A stretch of 64,000 nucleotides of DNA, taken from Neoroseomonas eburnea. Lineage in GTDB: Bacteria > Pseudomonadota > Alphaproteobacteria > Acetobacterales > Acetobacteraceae. Shown piece by piece: positions 50,585-59,102 of the stretch. The DNA lies in assembly GCF_018129005.1 (NCBI RefSeq), contig NZ_JAAEDL010000002.1:1-64000 (forward strand). The letters run 5' to 3'. Positions within the stretch are counted from its first letter, which is position 1. Each line of letters starts with the position of its first letter. The notes beneath the pieces were generated by a model. It made no database searches and was not told the DNA's origin. It was given only the letters and a program-made list of their open reading frames with translations. The translations under genes were made by a program, and so were the position numbers.

Positions 50585-51834
50585 CAGAGGATCCCGGCGA
50601 AGGGAAGCACGGTCACGCGCTCGCCGGGAGTGACCTGCGTCACGGCCTCGGGCAGTTCCGCAAAGCCCTGGGACTGGGTCAGCGAGGACAGCAGTCCCGC
50701 TCCTTCGCGCGCGAACTTCCGCGCGGTCGTCGTGCCATGCGCGGTCTCCAACGTGACGCGCACGTATTCCCGTCGCCCGGCCTTCTTGCGGTAGGCGAAA
50801 TCCGCCGTGGCGGCAAAACGCGGCAGGGCCTGGTCCGCCGCGCCGGCGAGGCGCAGCAGCAGCGGCCGCGCCAGATGCAGGAAGCACACCACCGCCGCCA
50901 CCGGATTGCCCGGCAGGCCCAGCACGGGCGTGCCCGCCACCACCCCCATCGCCGCCGGCCGGCCCGGCTTCACCGCAAGCCGCCAGAAGACCAGGCTGCC
51001 GCCGGCCTCGATCGCGGCGCGGACGTGGTCCTCCTCGCCGCCGGAGACGCCGCCGCTGGTCAGCAGCAGGTCGTGGTCGCGCGCGGCCGAAGCGAGCGCC
51101 GCCGCAGTGCGTGGCGCATCGTCGGGCAGGATGCCGAGGTCGGTCGCCTCGCACGGCAGGCCGGCCAGCAGCGCGAGCAGGGTGAAGCGGTTGCTGTCAT
51201 AGGTCTGCGCCGGGCCAAGACCCCCTCCCGGCTCGGCCAGTTCGTCGCCCGTCGAAAAGACGCCGATCCGCGGCAGCCGCCGCACGACAAGGCTGCGCTG
51301 CCCGAGCGCCGCCGCCATCCCGATCTCGGCCGGGCCTAGCCGCTGCCCGGCCCTCAGCGCCACCGCGCCGCGCTCCACGTCCTCGCCCGCCGGGCGGGCA
51401 TTGGCGCCGCGCCTGAGGCCCGCCAGGACGAGGATGGCGCTGCCCTCGCGCGTCACGTCCTCCTGCATCACGCAGGTGTCGGTGCCGGCCGGCATGGGTG
51501 CTCCGGTGAAGACGCGCACCGCCTCCCCGGCGCCGGCGGGGCGGGCCGGCGCATGGCCCGCGGCAACGCGGCCGGTCTCGAGCAGCCGCGTCGGAGCGCC
51601 CGGCGCCAGATCCTCATGACGGAGAGCCCAGCCATCCACGGCAGCATTCGCGAAGGGCGGCAGCGGCATGGGCGCCACCAGGTCATGCGCCAGCACGCGG
51701 CCACGGGCGGCGGTCAGCGGCACCTCCTCCTCGCCCACAGGTTCGGGAATGCGCGCGGCGATCAGCGCTTGCGCCTCCTCCACCGACATCAGCGCCCCGC
51801 CGAAGGCGAAGCAGTCGTCGCTGAGTTGGGCCAT
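50584..51834 (-). CDS. moeA: Molybdopterin molybdenumtransferase MoeA
   Basis: The 416-residue protein matches MoeA/Glp. PLPPFANAAVDGWAL and FTGAPMPAGTDTCVMQEDV form the substrate region; FSTGDELAEPG, LLTSGGVSGGEEDHV and GLPGNPVAAVVCFLH the molybdopterin-binding domain. It inserts molybdate into adenylated molybdopterin. It is encoded between mobB and the DUF3592 gene with one-base overlaps on both sides. The frame extends upstream to 51858, but 51834 matches the coupled TGATG start. Confidence 0.93.
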   Translation of the reverse strand: MAQLSDDCFAFGGALMSVEEAQALIAARIPEPVGEEEVPLTAARGRVLAHDLVAPMPLPPFANAAVDGWALRHEDLAPGAPTRLLETGRVAAGHAPARPAGAGEAVRVFTGAPMPAGTDTCVMQEDVTREGSAILVLAGLRRGANARPAGEDVERGAVALRAGQRLGPAEIGMAAALGQRSLVVRRLPRIGVFSTGDELAEPGGGLGPAQTYDSNRFTLLALLAGLPCEATDLGILPDDAPRTAAALASAARDHDLLLTSGGVSGGEEDHVRAAIEAGGSLVFWRLAVKPGRPAAMGVVAGTPVLGLPGNPVAAVVCFLHLARPLLLRLAGAADQALPRFAATADFAYRKKAGRREYVRVTLETAHGTTTARKFAREGAGLLSSLTQSQGFAELPEAVTQVTPGERVTVLPFAGIL

Positions 51835-52424
51835 CAGGCCTCCTGCCGCACCGCCCAATCGATCGCGGCGAGCGGGGCAGCGTGGGCGAGGACAATGTCC
51901 GCGATCGCCTCGACATCGTCGAGATGCGCCTGTGGCAGCTCATAGGGCGCCGGGATGTCGGAGGCGACGGCGACGATCCCCGGCATGTCCGGCCGCATCC
52001 ACGGCTTGCCGTTGGCCGCGCGGTGCACCTCGATCTTCGGATGGGCATCGCGCTTGTAGCCCTCGACGATCACCAGGTCCGCAGGGTCCATGCGCGCGAT
52101 CAGTTCCGGCAGCGTCGGCTCGCGCGCCGTACGGAGTTCCGTCATCAGTGCCCAGCGCGCACCGGAGGCGACCATCACCTGCTGCGCGCCGGCCTTGCGG
52201 TGTTCCCAGGAATCCTTGCCCGGCACGTCCACGTCGAAGCGGTGATGCGCGTGCTTCAGCGTGGAAACCGAAAGGCCCCGCCCGATCAGGCAGGGCAGCA
52301 GCCTGACCATCAGCGTGGTCTTGCCGGCCCCGCTCCAGCCGGCGAGGCCGATGATGCGCGTCACGTCGGCGTTTCCCTCAAAAGCGACGGGCGCAAGGCC
52401 TTCGCCATGCGCCCGCGCGTCCAT
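51834..52424 (-). CDS. mobB: Molybdopterin-guanine dinucleotide biosynthesis adaptor MobB
   Basis: A P-loop protein of up to 196 residues. RIIGLAGWSGAGKTTLMVRLLP is Walker A, followed by STLKHAHHRFDVDVPGKDSWEHRKAGA and LVIVEGYKRDAHPKIEVHR, the MobB signatures. It binds GTP and aids MobA, but is not essential in E. coli. The first 20 residues are not conserved; a GTG at 52364 (VTRIIGL) is a good alternative start. It is coupled to moeA and lies 20 bases after the FDH gamma gene. Confidence 0.9.
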   Translation of the reverse strand: MDARAHGEGLAPVAFEGNADVTRIIGLAGWSGAGKTTLMVRLLPCLIGRGLSVSTLKHAHHRFDVDVPGKDSWEHRKAGAQQVMVASGARWALMTELRTAREPTLPELIARMDPADLVIVEGYKRDAHPKIEVHRAANGKPWMRPDMPGIVAVASDIPAPYELPQAHLDDVEAIADIVLAHAAPLAAIDWAVRQEA

Positions 52425-52444
52425 ACCACCGGTGGGCCGCGGCG

Positions 52445-53437
52445 TCAGTCCGCGCCGGCGGCCTTGGCGCCGGTCGGCGGGCTGGCGGCACGGCCCTTCG
52501 CCAGTTCCTCCTCGACCCAGAGGTTGTGGTGCTGCTTGGCCCAGTTGAGGTCCACCTGGCCGGTGGTCATGGCCTCGACCGCGCCCTCCATCCCCATCGT
52601 GCCGATGTAGATATGCGCGAGCATCACCGCGATCATCAGCACCGCGACGATGCTGTGGATCATGTGGCTGAGCTGCATGCCGGCGATGTCGGTGAAGAAG
52701 AAGGGGAAGACCAGCATGTAGCCGGTAAAGGCCACCGCCGCGCCGCCGAGCACCGTGATCCAGAAGATGCCCTTCTGGCCCGCGTTGAAGCGCTCGCTAT
52801 CCGGATGCGCGTTGCCGACCAGCCCGCCGCCCGTCTTCAGCCAGCGGATGTCGGTGCCGTTCGGGATGTTGTCCTTGATCCAGAGCAGCAGCATGAAGAC
52901 GAGGCCGAGAGTGAAAGGGAAGGCCAGGAAGTTATGGGCCAGCTTCCCCCAGAGGCTGACTTCGGTGAACGCCTCGGGGCCAATCACAGGCAGCAGGACA
53001 TGCCGGCCGAAGGTGAGGTTGAGGCCCGAGAGCGCGAGGATGATGAAGCAGGACGCCACCATCCAGTGATTGACGCGCTCGAAGGCGTTGAAGCGCTGGA
53101 TGGTGCGGCCGGAAGGCCCGCCCTCGATCGGGATGCGGCCCTTCGCCACGCGGAAGACGACCAGCAGGGCGAGCATGCCCAGCACCGCGACACCGCCCAC
53201 CCAGGCCAGCGTCACATTGTGGAATTCACGCCATTCGCGCCCCTGCGGCTGGATCAGGTTGGCCGCGCGCTGGTCGGGGATGGTGATGCGGCCATGCACG
53301 GTCTCGCCGCGCAGCAAGGCCTGGATCGCCATCTCGTCGGCGACGGAAGGCGCCTGCGAGCTGCCCTGCGCGAATGCCGGCAGGCCCGCCACGCCAATGA
53401 ACAGCGCGGCGAGCAGGGCGAGGATGCGGATCTTCAT
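52445..53437 (-). CDS. Formate dehydrogenase gamma subunit (cytochrome b)
   Basis: The 330-residue membrane subunit has a signal-like N terminus (MKIRILALLAALFIGVAGLPAFAQ), an additional helix, and the cytochrome b core RFNAFERVNHWMVASCFIILALSGL, LWGKLAHNFLAFPFTLGLVFMLLL, and HMIHSIVAVLMIAVMLAHIYIG. These carry the histidines for two b hemes. It passes electrons from formate to quinone. Length and order fit FdhC/FdoI proteins of alphaproteobacteria. A short gap (11 bases) separates it from the beta subunit gene. Confidence 0.88.
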   Translation of the reverse strand: MKIRILALLAALFIGVAGLPAFAQGSSQAPSVADEMAIQALLRGETVHGRITIPDQRAANLIQPQGREWREFHNVTLAWVGGVAVLGMLALLVVFRVAKGRIPIEGGPSGRTIQRFNAFERVNHWMVASCFIILALSGLNLTFGRHVLLPVIGPEAFTEVSLWGKLAHNFLAFPFTLGLVFMLLLWIKDNIPNGTDIRWLKTGGGLVGNAHPDSERFNAGQKGIFWITVLGGAAVAFTGYMLVFPFFFTDIAGMQLSHMIHSIVAVLMIAVMLAHIYIGTMGMEGAVEAMTTGQVDLNWAKQHHNLWVEEELAKGRAASPPTGAKAAGAD

Positions 53438-53448
53438 CGCGGCGCTCC

Positions 53449-54045
53449 TCAGATCGCGACGGTTTCGCGGTAGGCGGTGCGCCAGCCCCAGGCGCCGGCG
53501 CCGTAACCGCGCCGCTGCACGCGCTCGCGGTAGATCTGGGCAATCACCTCCCCGTCGCCGGCGAGCAGCGCCTTGGTCGAGCACATCTCCGCGCAGAGCG
53601 GCAGCTTGCCCTCCGCGATGCGGTTGGCGCCGTACTGGATGTACTCGGCCCCGGTGTTGTCGGCCTGCGGGCCGCCGGCGCAATAGGTGCACTTGTCCAT
53701 CTTGCCCCGGCTGCCGAAGTTGCCGATGCGCGGATACTGCGGCGCGCCGAAGGGGCAGGCGTAGAAGCAGTAGCCGCAGCCGATGCACAGATCCTTGTCG
53801 TGCAGCACGATCGCATCCGCGGTCGTGTAGAAGCAGGACACCGGACAGACCGCCGCGCAGGGCGCGTCGGTGCAGTGCATGCAGGCCATCGAGACCGAGC
53901 GTTCGCCCGGCTTGCCGTCATTGATGGTGACGACGCGCCGGCGGTTGATGCCCCAGGGCACCTCGTGCTCGTTCTTGCACGCCGTGACGCAGGCGTTGCA
54001 CTCGATGCAGCGGTCGGAGTCGAGAAGGAACTTCATGCGGGCCAT
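53449..54045 (-). CDS. Formate dehydrogenase beta subunit (4 x 4Fe-4S)
   Basis: The 198-residue protein has four ferredoxin-type cysteine sets: C13/C16/C19/C23 in DRCIECNACVTACK, C55/C58/C63/C67 in ACMHCTDAPCAAVCP, C87/C90/C93/C97 in LCIGCGYCFYACPFG, and KCTYC with a later LCAEMC. They relay electrons from the catalytic subunit to the membrane cytochrome. It is shorter than E. coli FdoH because it lacks the C-terminal membrane anchor. The start may be 54045 or 54036. Confidence 0.92.
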   Translation of the reverse strand: MARMKFLLDSDRCIECNACVTACKNEHEVPWGINRRRVVTINDGKPGERSVSMACMHCTDAPCAAVCPVSCFYTTADAIVLHDKDLCIGCGYCFYACPFGAPQYPRIGNFGSRGKMDKCTYCAGGPQADNTGAEYIQYGANRIAEGKLPLCAEMCSTKALLAGDGEVIAQIYRERVQRRGYGAGAWGWRTAYRETVAI

Positions 54046-54060
54046 GTGTCGCGCCTCCTC

Positions 54061-56988
54061 TTACGCCGCGCGGATCTGGCAGAGGGTGACCTTCGTTTCC
54101 TGCATGAAGGTCACCGGGTCGTAGCCGTAGGTCGTCACCGCGTTGACGGATTCACCGAGCACGATCGGGTCGGTGCCCTGCGGGTATTTGCCTCGCTGGT
54201 CCTCCTGCATGAACCAGCCGGCGAAGTGGAAGGGCATCCAGGCGACGCCGGCGCCGACGCGCTCGGTCACCAGCGCCTTCACGCGCACCTGCTTGTCGCG
54301 CGGCATCTCCGGACCCTGCACCAGCACCCACTGGCCGTCGCGGACGTTGCGCGCCGCCGCGTCCTGCGGGTTGATCTCGATGAACATGTCCTGTTGCAGC
54401 TCGGCGAGCCAGCGGTTGGAGCGCGTCTCCTCGCCGCCGCCCTCGTATTCCACCAGGCGGCCGGAGGTGAGGATGATCGGGAAATTCGGCGCCACCTCGC
54501 GCGAGCGGTTCTGCACGCTCTGCCCGAGATGCGGCAGGCGGAAGCCGCGCCGGTCCGGCAGTGTCGGATACTGCGCGATCAGGTCGGTGCGCGGCGTGTA
54601 GATCGGCTCGCGATGCACCGGCACCGGATCGGGCAGGTTCCAGGCATTGGCGCGGGCCTTGGCGTTGCCGTAGGCCATCACGCCATGTTCCATGGTCACG
54701 CGGATGATGCCCATGGACAGGTCCGTGGCCCAGGAGGCCGTGCCGCCCTGGCGCTGGATGGAAGCCTTCTCCTCCGCCGTCAGCTCGGCATCCCAGCCGA
54801 GACGGGCCATCACCGCGGTGGTGAATTCCGGATAGCCGTCCGTCAGCTCGGAGCCTTTCGAGAAGGATCCTTCCGCCAGCAGCGAGACGCCGTTGCGCTC
54901 CACGCCGAAGCGCGCGCGGAAGGTGCCGCCGCCTTCCTTCACATGGAGGTTGGTGTTGTAGAGCACATGCGTGCCCGGATGCCGCCATTCCGGCTTGCCC
55001 CAGCACGGCCAGGGCAGGCCGTAGAAGTCGCCGCGGATCTCGGGCGGCGCGTCGTCCTTCGCGCGCAGCGTCACCAGGTCGAACTTGTCCTGGTGCTGCA
55101 TGTGCAGCTTCAGGCGTTCCGGCGACTGGCCGGTGTAGCCGGTGGAGATGGCGCCGCGGTTGATCTCGCGCAGGATGCTCTCCGAGGTCGGCGCGTTGTC
55201 CTTGATCTCGAAGCCCTGGAACATCTCCGCCTGCATGCGGAAGGGCATGTTGCGCTTCTGCGCCGCCGCGTCGATCGCGCCGGCGAGGCGATAGAGCGCC
55301 TCGTAGTCGTCCTTGCTCTCGAAGATCGGCTTCACGATCTGCGAGCCCCACTGCACCGAGCGGTTGGACGCGGTGCGGCTGCCGGAGGTCTCGAACTGCG
55401 TGCAGATCGGCAGCAGGTAGGTGTTCTCCCGCCGGTTCGCGAGCACGGCGAAGGTCGTCGGATGCGGGTCCGCGACCACCAGCAGATCCAGCTTCTCGAG
55501 CCCGCGCACGGCTTCTGGCATGCGCGTCACGGTGTTGCCGCCATGGCCGAAGACGACCATCGCCTTGAAGTTGTCGCGCTGCTGCACCTGATCGCGCGGC
55601 AGCGTCACCGCATCGAAGTAGCGCGTGGTCGGGATGCCCGGCGTCGTCATCATGGCCGGGCTGTCGAAGCGCGCGACGATGCTCTCATAGGAGACGCCCC
55701 AGACGCGCGACCAGTGCCTCCACGCATTCTCGTCCAGGCCGTAATAGGCCGGCAGCGTCGTGACATCGAGGCCGAAGTCGGTCGCGCCCTGCACGTTGCA
55801 GTGGCCACGGAAGATGTTCGCGCCCGTGCCCTCCTTGCCGACATTGCCGGTGGCGAGCAGCAGGATCGAATAGGCGCGGACATTCGCCGTGCCGACCGTC
55901 TTCTGCGTGGCGCCCATGCACCAGATCAGGGTGGAGGGCTTCTGCGTGGCGAACAGCTCGGCCACCTTGCGAAGCTGCGCGCCCGGCACGCCGGTGACGC
56001 GCTCGACCTCCTGCGGGTTCCATTTCGCGACCTCGGTGCGGACGTCGTCCATGCCGTAGACGCGCTGGCGGATGAACTCCTTGTCCTCCCAGCCATTCTC
56101 GAAGATGTGCCAGAGCAGGCCCCAGATGATGGGGATGTCCGTGCCCGGGCGGATGCGCACGTACTCGGTCGCGTGCGCCGCGGTGCGCGTGAAGCGCGGG
56201 TCGATGACGATCAGGTTGGCGCGGTTCATCTCCTTGCCGCTCAGCACGTGCTGCAGCGACACGGGATGTGCCTCCGCGGGATTCCCGCCCATGATGATCA
56301 TGGTCTTGGAATTGCGGATGTCGTTGTAGGAATTGGTTTGCGCGCCGTAGCCCCAGGTGTTGGCGACGCCGGCGACGGTGGTCGAATGGCAGATGCGCGC
56401 CTGATGGTCGACGTTGTTGGTGCCCCAGAAGGCCGCGAACTTGCGGTAGAGGTAGGCGCCCTCGTTCGAGAACTTGGCGCTGCCCAGCCAGAACACGCTG
56501 TCAGGGCCCGAAGCCTGGCGCACCGCCATCAGCTTGTCGCCGATCTCGGCCAGCGCGGCGTCCCAGGACATCCGCTGCCACTGTCCGTTCACCAGCTTCA
56601 TCGGGTACTTGATGCGCCGGTCGCCGTGCACGAGCTCGCGCACCGAAGCGCCCTTGGCGCAATGCGTGCCGCGGTTGATCGGGCTGTCCCAGGACGGTTC
56701 CTGCCCGACCCAGACGCCGTTCTGCACCTCGGCGGTCACGGTGCAGCCGACCGAGCAATGCGTGCAGACGTTCTTGATGCGCGTGATCGGCTGCGCGAAG
56801 TCGGTCGGCCCGGCGGCGGCCGGGCGCACCGTGGTCAGCGGAATGGCGCCGAGCGCGGAGAGACCGACGCCCGTCAGCCCCGCCTGCCTCAGGAAGGCGC
56901 GGCGGTCGAGACCGCCGGCGGAAAGCCCGGCATAGGCCGCGGCGAGACGCTGCTTGCCGGCACGGGCCTCGGAACGCTTGATCAGCAT
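54061..56988 (-). CDS. fdhA: Formate dehydrogenase catalytic alpha subunit
   Basis: The 975-residue molybdo/tungsto-enzyme has a twin-arginine signal (DRRAFLRQAGLTG, R29-R30), so it is exported folded to the periplasm. C75, C78, C82 and C110 hold the 4Fe-4S cluster. The metal ligand is cysteine (C200 in ARICHSTTVAGV), not selenocysteine. NPAEAHPVSLQHVLSGKE and later MGD-binding regions match FDH-N/FDH-O relatives. It oxidises formate to CO2. With the beta and gamma subunits it forms a quinone-reducing complex. Confidence 0.93.
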   Translation of the reverse strand: MLIKRSEARAGKQRLAAAYAGLSAGGLDRRAFLRQAGLTGVGLSALGAIPLTTVRPAAAGPTDFAQPITRIKNVCTHCSVGCTVTAEVQNGVWVGQEPSWDSPINRGTHCAKGASVRELVHGDRRIKYPMKLVNGQWQRMSWDAALAEIGDKLMAVRQASGPDSVFWLGSAKFSNEGAYLYRKFAAFWGTNNVDHQARICHSTTVAGVANTWGYGAQTNSYNDIRNSKTMIIMGGNPAEAHPVSLQHVLSGKEMNRANLIVIDPRFTRTAAHATEYVRIRPGTDIPIIWGLLWHIFENGWEDKEFIRQRVYGMDDVRTEVAKWNPQEVERVTGVPGAQLRKVAELFATQKPSTLIWCMGATQKTVGTANVRAYSILLLATGNVGKEGTGANIFRGHCNVQGATDFGLDVTTLPAYYGLDENAWRHWSRVWGVSYESIVARFDSPAMMTTPGIPTTRYFDAVTLPRDQVQQRDNFKAMVVFGHGGNTVTRMPEAVRGLEKLDLLVVADPHPTTFAVLANRRENTYLLPICTQFETSGSRTASNRSVQWGSQIVKPIFESKDDYEALYRLAGAIDAAAQKRNMPFRMQAEMFQGFEIKDNAPTSESILREINRGAISTGYTGQSPERLKLHMQHQDKFDLVTLRAKDDAPPEIRGDFYGLPWPCWGKPEWRHPGTHVLYNTNLHVKEGGGTFRARFGVERNGVSLLAEGSFSKGSELTDGYPEFTTAVMARLGWDAELTAEEKASIQRQGGTASWATDLSMGIIRVTMEHGVMAYGNAKARANAWNLPDPVPVHREPIYTPRTDLIAQYPTLPDRRGFRLPHLGQSVQNRSREVAPNFPIILTSGRLVEYEGGGEETRSNRWLAELQQDMFIEINPQDAAARNVRDGQWVLVQGPEMPRDKQVRVKALVTERVGAGVAWMPFHFAGWFMQEDQRGKYPQGTDPIVLGESVNAVTTYGYDPVTFMQETKVTLCQIRAA

Positions 56989-57013
56989 GGGGTTGCGCTC
57001 CCGTCGTCTTGCT

Positions 57014-57250
57014 TCAGCCGCCGTAGCGGTTGGTGCGGTAGAAGGCCTGCACGTCGGCGCTGTTCGGCTGGTAGCGCGCCTTCAGGCGGTCGGCCTCGTT
57101 CTCCTTGCGTGCGGCGCCGGGCGGCACGGCATCGGCCCGCACCGGGCCCGCCGCTTCCGCGACGCCCGCCGCGGCGGCACCACCGGCCGCGAGACCCAGC
57201 GCTTTCAGGAATCCACGACGTTCGGCCACTTCCCTCTCCCTCGTGCTCAT
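57014..57250 (-). CDS. Small Tat-signal protein of the formate dehydrogenase locus
   Basis: The 78-residue protein has a twin-arginine signal (ERRGFLKALGLAAGGAAAAG) and a short C-terminal part (RLKARYQPNSADVQAFYRTNRYG). This matches the known small 'formate dehydrogenase region Tat target' family (TIGR02811). Its role is unknown; it may be an extra subunit or assist assembly. It lies 25 bases upstream of fdhA and is probably co-transcribed. Confidence 0.8.
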   Translation of the reverse strand: MSTREREVAERRGFLKALGLAAGGAAAAGVAEAAGPVRADAVPPGAARKENEADRLKARYQPNSADVQAFYRTNRYGG

Positions 57251-57275
57251 CTCACACCACTCCCGCGGCCATGCC

Positions 57276-57878
57276 CTAGGCCGGCAGCCCCAGGGCCGCC
57301 TGCTCGATATCCATCGTCACACGCCCGAGCCGGCCGACGGCGCGGTAGAAGCGCGCCATCTCCGCCGCCTCGAGATCCGCGAAGAACCTGCCGGCCCACG
57401 GCCGCAGGTGCCTCTCGAAAAATGCCTCGGCCTCCGCCGCGCCGCCCTCGAAACTGCCGGAAAGCAGCCCGGCATAGACCTCGCATTCCGAGCCGGCATG
57501 ATCCTCGGGCTCGGAGACGCCGGAGGCGCGCTCGAGGCCGAGCCGGGCGAGGTCGCCGCGCAACTCGGCCAGTGGCCGGTCATGCAGGAATCCGGTGAGG
57601 TAGTAGGAGGCGAAGGGCAGCAGCTCGCCGCGCCCGAGGCCGATGAAGAGGTCGTGGAATTCGCGCTCGACCGACACCGAGTCGGCAACGGCGGCAGCCG
57701 CGGCGAGCGCGCCATAGGCCTCCCCGAGGGGGGTGCGGTCGCCGGGAAGGGTCCGCAAGCCGGCCAGCAAGCCGTCGTCGGGTGCCGCGACCAGCAACCG
57801 CCCCAGCAGGGCGAAAAGGCGCGCACGCTCGATCGTCTGCGGGTCAACCGCAATATCTGCGCCGTCCCGGGCGGGCAT
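57276..57878 (-). CDS. TorD/DmsD-family molybdoenzyme chaperone
   Basis: The 200-residue all-helical protein has TorD features: ERARLFALLGRLLVAAPD, EREFHDLFIGLGRGELLPFASYYLTGFLHDRPLAELRGDL and ECEVYAGLLSG. Such chaperones bind the twin-arginine signal of their enzyme and help cofactor insertion. The likely client is the FDH catalytic subunit encoded just downstream. The ATG at 57878 is chosen over a TTG at 57905 because GGGAGTGGGAGA lies upstream. Two palindromes precede the gene. Confidence 0.85.
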   Translation of the reverse strand: MPARDGADIAVDPQTIERARLFALLGRLLVAAPDDGLLAGLRTLPGDRTPLGEAYGALAAAAAVADSVSVEREFHDLFIGLGRGELLPFASYYLTGFLHDRPLAELRGDLARLGLERASGVSEPEDHAGSECEVYAGLLSGSFEGGAAEAEAFFERHLRPWAGRFFADLEAAEMARFYRAVGRLGRVTMDIEQAALGLPA

Positions 57879-57904
57879 GCCGTGCGTCGTCTCCCACTCC
57901 CTCA

Positions 57905-57990
57905 ATTCTTTACAAGAATACTATGGAAACGCATCGGGGGACAGCGAATTGGAACCATCGCCGGTTGTTGCGAATAATTCGCAACAACCG
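57905..57990. promoter_or_regulatory. Two perfect palindromes upstream of the fdh operon
   Basis: ATTCTT-TAC-AAGAAT lies at 57905-57919. A larger perfect inverted repeat, CGGTTGTTGCGAA (57962-57974)/TTCGCAACAACCG (57978-57990) with TAA between, starts 28 to 85 bases before the TorD-like gene. The larger one ends 4 bases from the stop of the DUF3306 gene. With no T-run on the minus strand it looks more like an operator than a terminator. It may bind a regulator of formate metabolism; none is encoded nearby. Confidence 0.6.
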
Positions 57991-57993
57991 CTC

Positions 57994-58593
57994 TCAACTT
58001 GGAAGGGCGGAGCCGTGACGCCGAGCGGCAGCGGGGGCCGGGGCAGGCGGCACCTCGGCCGGGGTCTCCATGGCGGCCGGGCAGGCCCCGACGGCCGGCG
58101 CGGCAGGCGCCGGGCCTTCCGCCTTCGCCGCGTCACCCTCTGCTTTCACCGCGTCACCCTCCGCTTTCACCGCGGCCAGGCGGGCGGCCTCCTCGTCGCG
58201 ATCGAGCCCGATCGCCTGGGCCAGCAGGCGCCTGACATCACCGCCGAGTTCCAAAGCGAAGCCGGGCACGCCATCCGGTGCGTTGAAATCCCAGGCGTAG
58301 TCCGCCGGGCCGACGAAATCGCGGATCGCCGGGTCGATCGCCCAGGCCTTGCGCAGCGCGGCGCGCTTGATCGCCTCCGGCACCTCCTTGCGTAGGAAGG
58401 CCGTGAAGTCGCTCTCGGCGGTGAGGTCCTCGATCGGCGGCAGGCTGGCGGGGTCGAATGCCGGCTCGACGGGTGGCGGAGGGGCAGCGGGCTCGGGGAC
58501 GGGAGGCTGCACCTCCGGTTCCGCGACCGGCAGGCCGGCCTCCGCCGCGCGCTTGCGGCGCGACCAGCGGGACAGGAAGCCTTCCTCGCTCAT
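57994..58593 (-). CDS. DUF3306 protein
   Basis: The 199-residue protein begins with the DUF3306 mark MSEEGFLSRWSRRKRAAEAG. A Pro-rich linker follows, then a conserved helical domain (LPPIEDLTAESDFTAFLRKE, AIKRAALRKAWAIDPAIRDFV). The C-terminal tail is low-complexity and contains a 7-residue repeat (AVKAEGD). Function is unknown; DUF3306 genes travel with formate dehydrogenase accessory genes. It overlaps DUF3305 by 4 bases. Confidence 0.8.
   Translation of the reverse strand: MSEEGFLSRWSRRKRAAEAGLPVAEPEVQPPVPEPAAPPPPVEPAFDPASLPPIEDLTAESDFTAFLRKEVPEAIKRAALRKAWAIDPAIRDFVGPADYAWDFNAPDGVPGFALELGGDVRRLLAQAIGLDRDEEAARLAAVKAEGDAVKAEGDAAKAEGPAPAAPAVGACPAAMETPAEVPPAPAPAAARRHGSALPS
58121..58177. repeat. 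21-base tandem repeat inside the DUF3306 gene
   Basis: Units at 58121-58141 and 58142-58162 plus a partial one at 58163-58177 share GCTTTCACCGCGTCACCCTC. They encode the VKAEGDA heptads of the tail, so they expand or contract without breaking the frame. The tail is probably a flexible linker. Confidence 0.75.
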
Positions 58594-59102
58594 GCCTCCT
58601 CCACCCGCGTCCGGCGGCCGAGCGAATCCGTATCGGCGCGGTCTCGCTTGCGCTTGTGGAATTCGCGCACCTGATGGTGCTCGGCGACGAAGGCTTCGAG
58701 CGTCGCGCGCAGCGCGGGCGGCATCGGCAGCGCCTCGAGCAGGTCGGCCCCCGATTCAGCGTAGAGCTGCGCCTCCCCCGCATCCACCGTCACGGCCTGC
58801 AGGGCGAAGCCGGGCGCGGCCTCGACCGGGCGCAGCACGACCCAGATGCGCGGCGGGTCCTGCTGCAGGTTGTGGATGTAGTTGTCGGTGTCGGTCGGGT
58901 GCAGCGCGACCTCGGCCGCGCCGGCGAAGAACAGGGTGCGGCCGGCTTCCTCCCGCAGCACGGTCCATGCGGCCACCGGCGGCGGGTCCTCGAGCACGTC
59001 GCGCGCGCTCCAGGCGAACTCGGCCCAGGGCGTCGCGCCGGGGCGGCGTTCCGCGACCACGCCGACGGGGATGCGGATGGTGCCCGGGACTTCCAGCGTC
59101 AT
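58590..59102 (-). CDS. DUF3305 protein
   Basis: A 170-residue protein with the DUF3305 pattern: IPVGVVAERRPGATPWAEFAWSA at the start, LHPTDTDNYIHNLQQDPPRIWVVLRP in the middle and LRATLEAFVAEHHQVREFHKRKRDR near the end. No function is known, but it constantly pairs with DUF3306 near formate dehydrogenase. It overlaps both neighbours by ATGA junctions. No cofactor-binding motif is evident, and it appears soluble. Confidence 0.8.
   Translation of the reverse strand: MTLEVPGTIRIPVGVVAERRPGATPWAEFAWSARDVLEDPPPVAAWTVLREEAGRTLFFAGAAEVALHPTDTDNYIHNLQQDPPRIWVVLRPVEAAPGFALQAVTVDAGEAQLYAESGADLLEALPMPPALRATLEAFVAEHHQVREFHKRKRDRADTDSLGRRTRVEEA

Noticed and set aside
53800-57279. Very long plus-strand frame of about 1159 codons opposite the FDH subunits
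   Set aside because: The minus strand encodes clear FdhB, FdhA and the Tat protein; the plus-strand frame is His/Arg/Gly-rich with no family motifs, an artefact of high GC.
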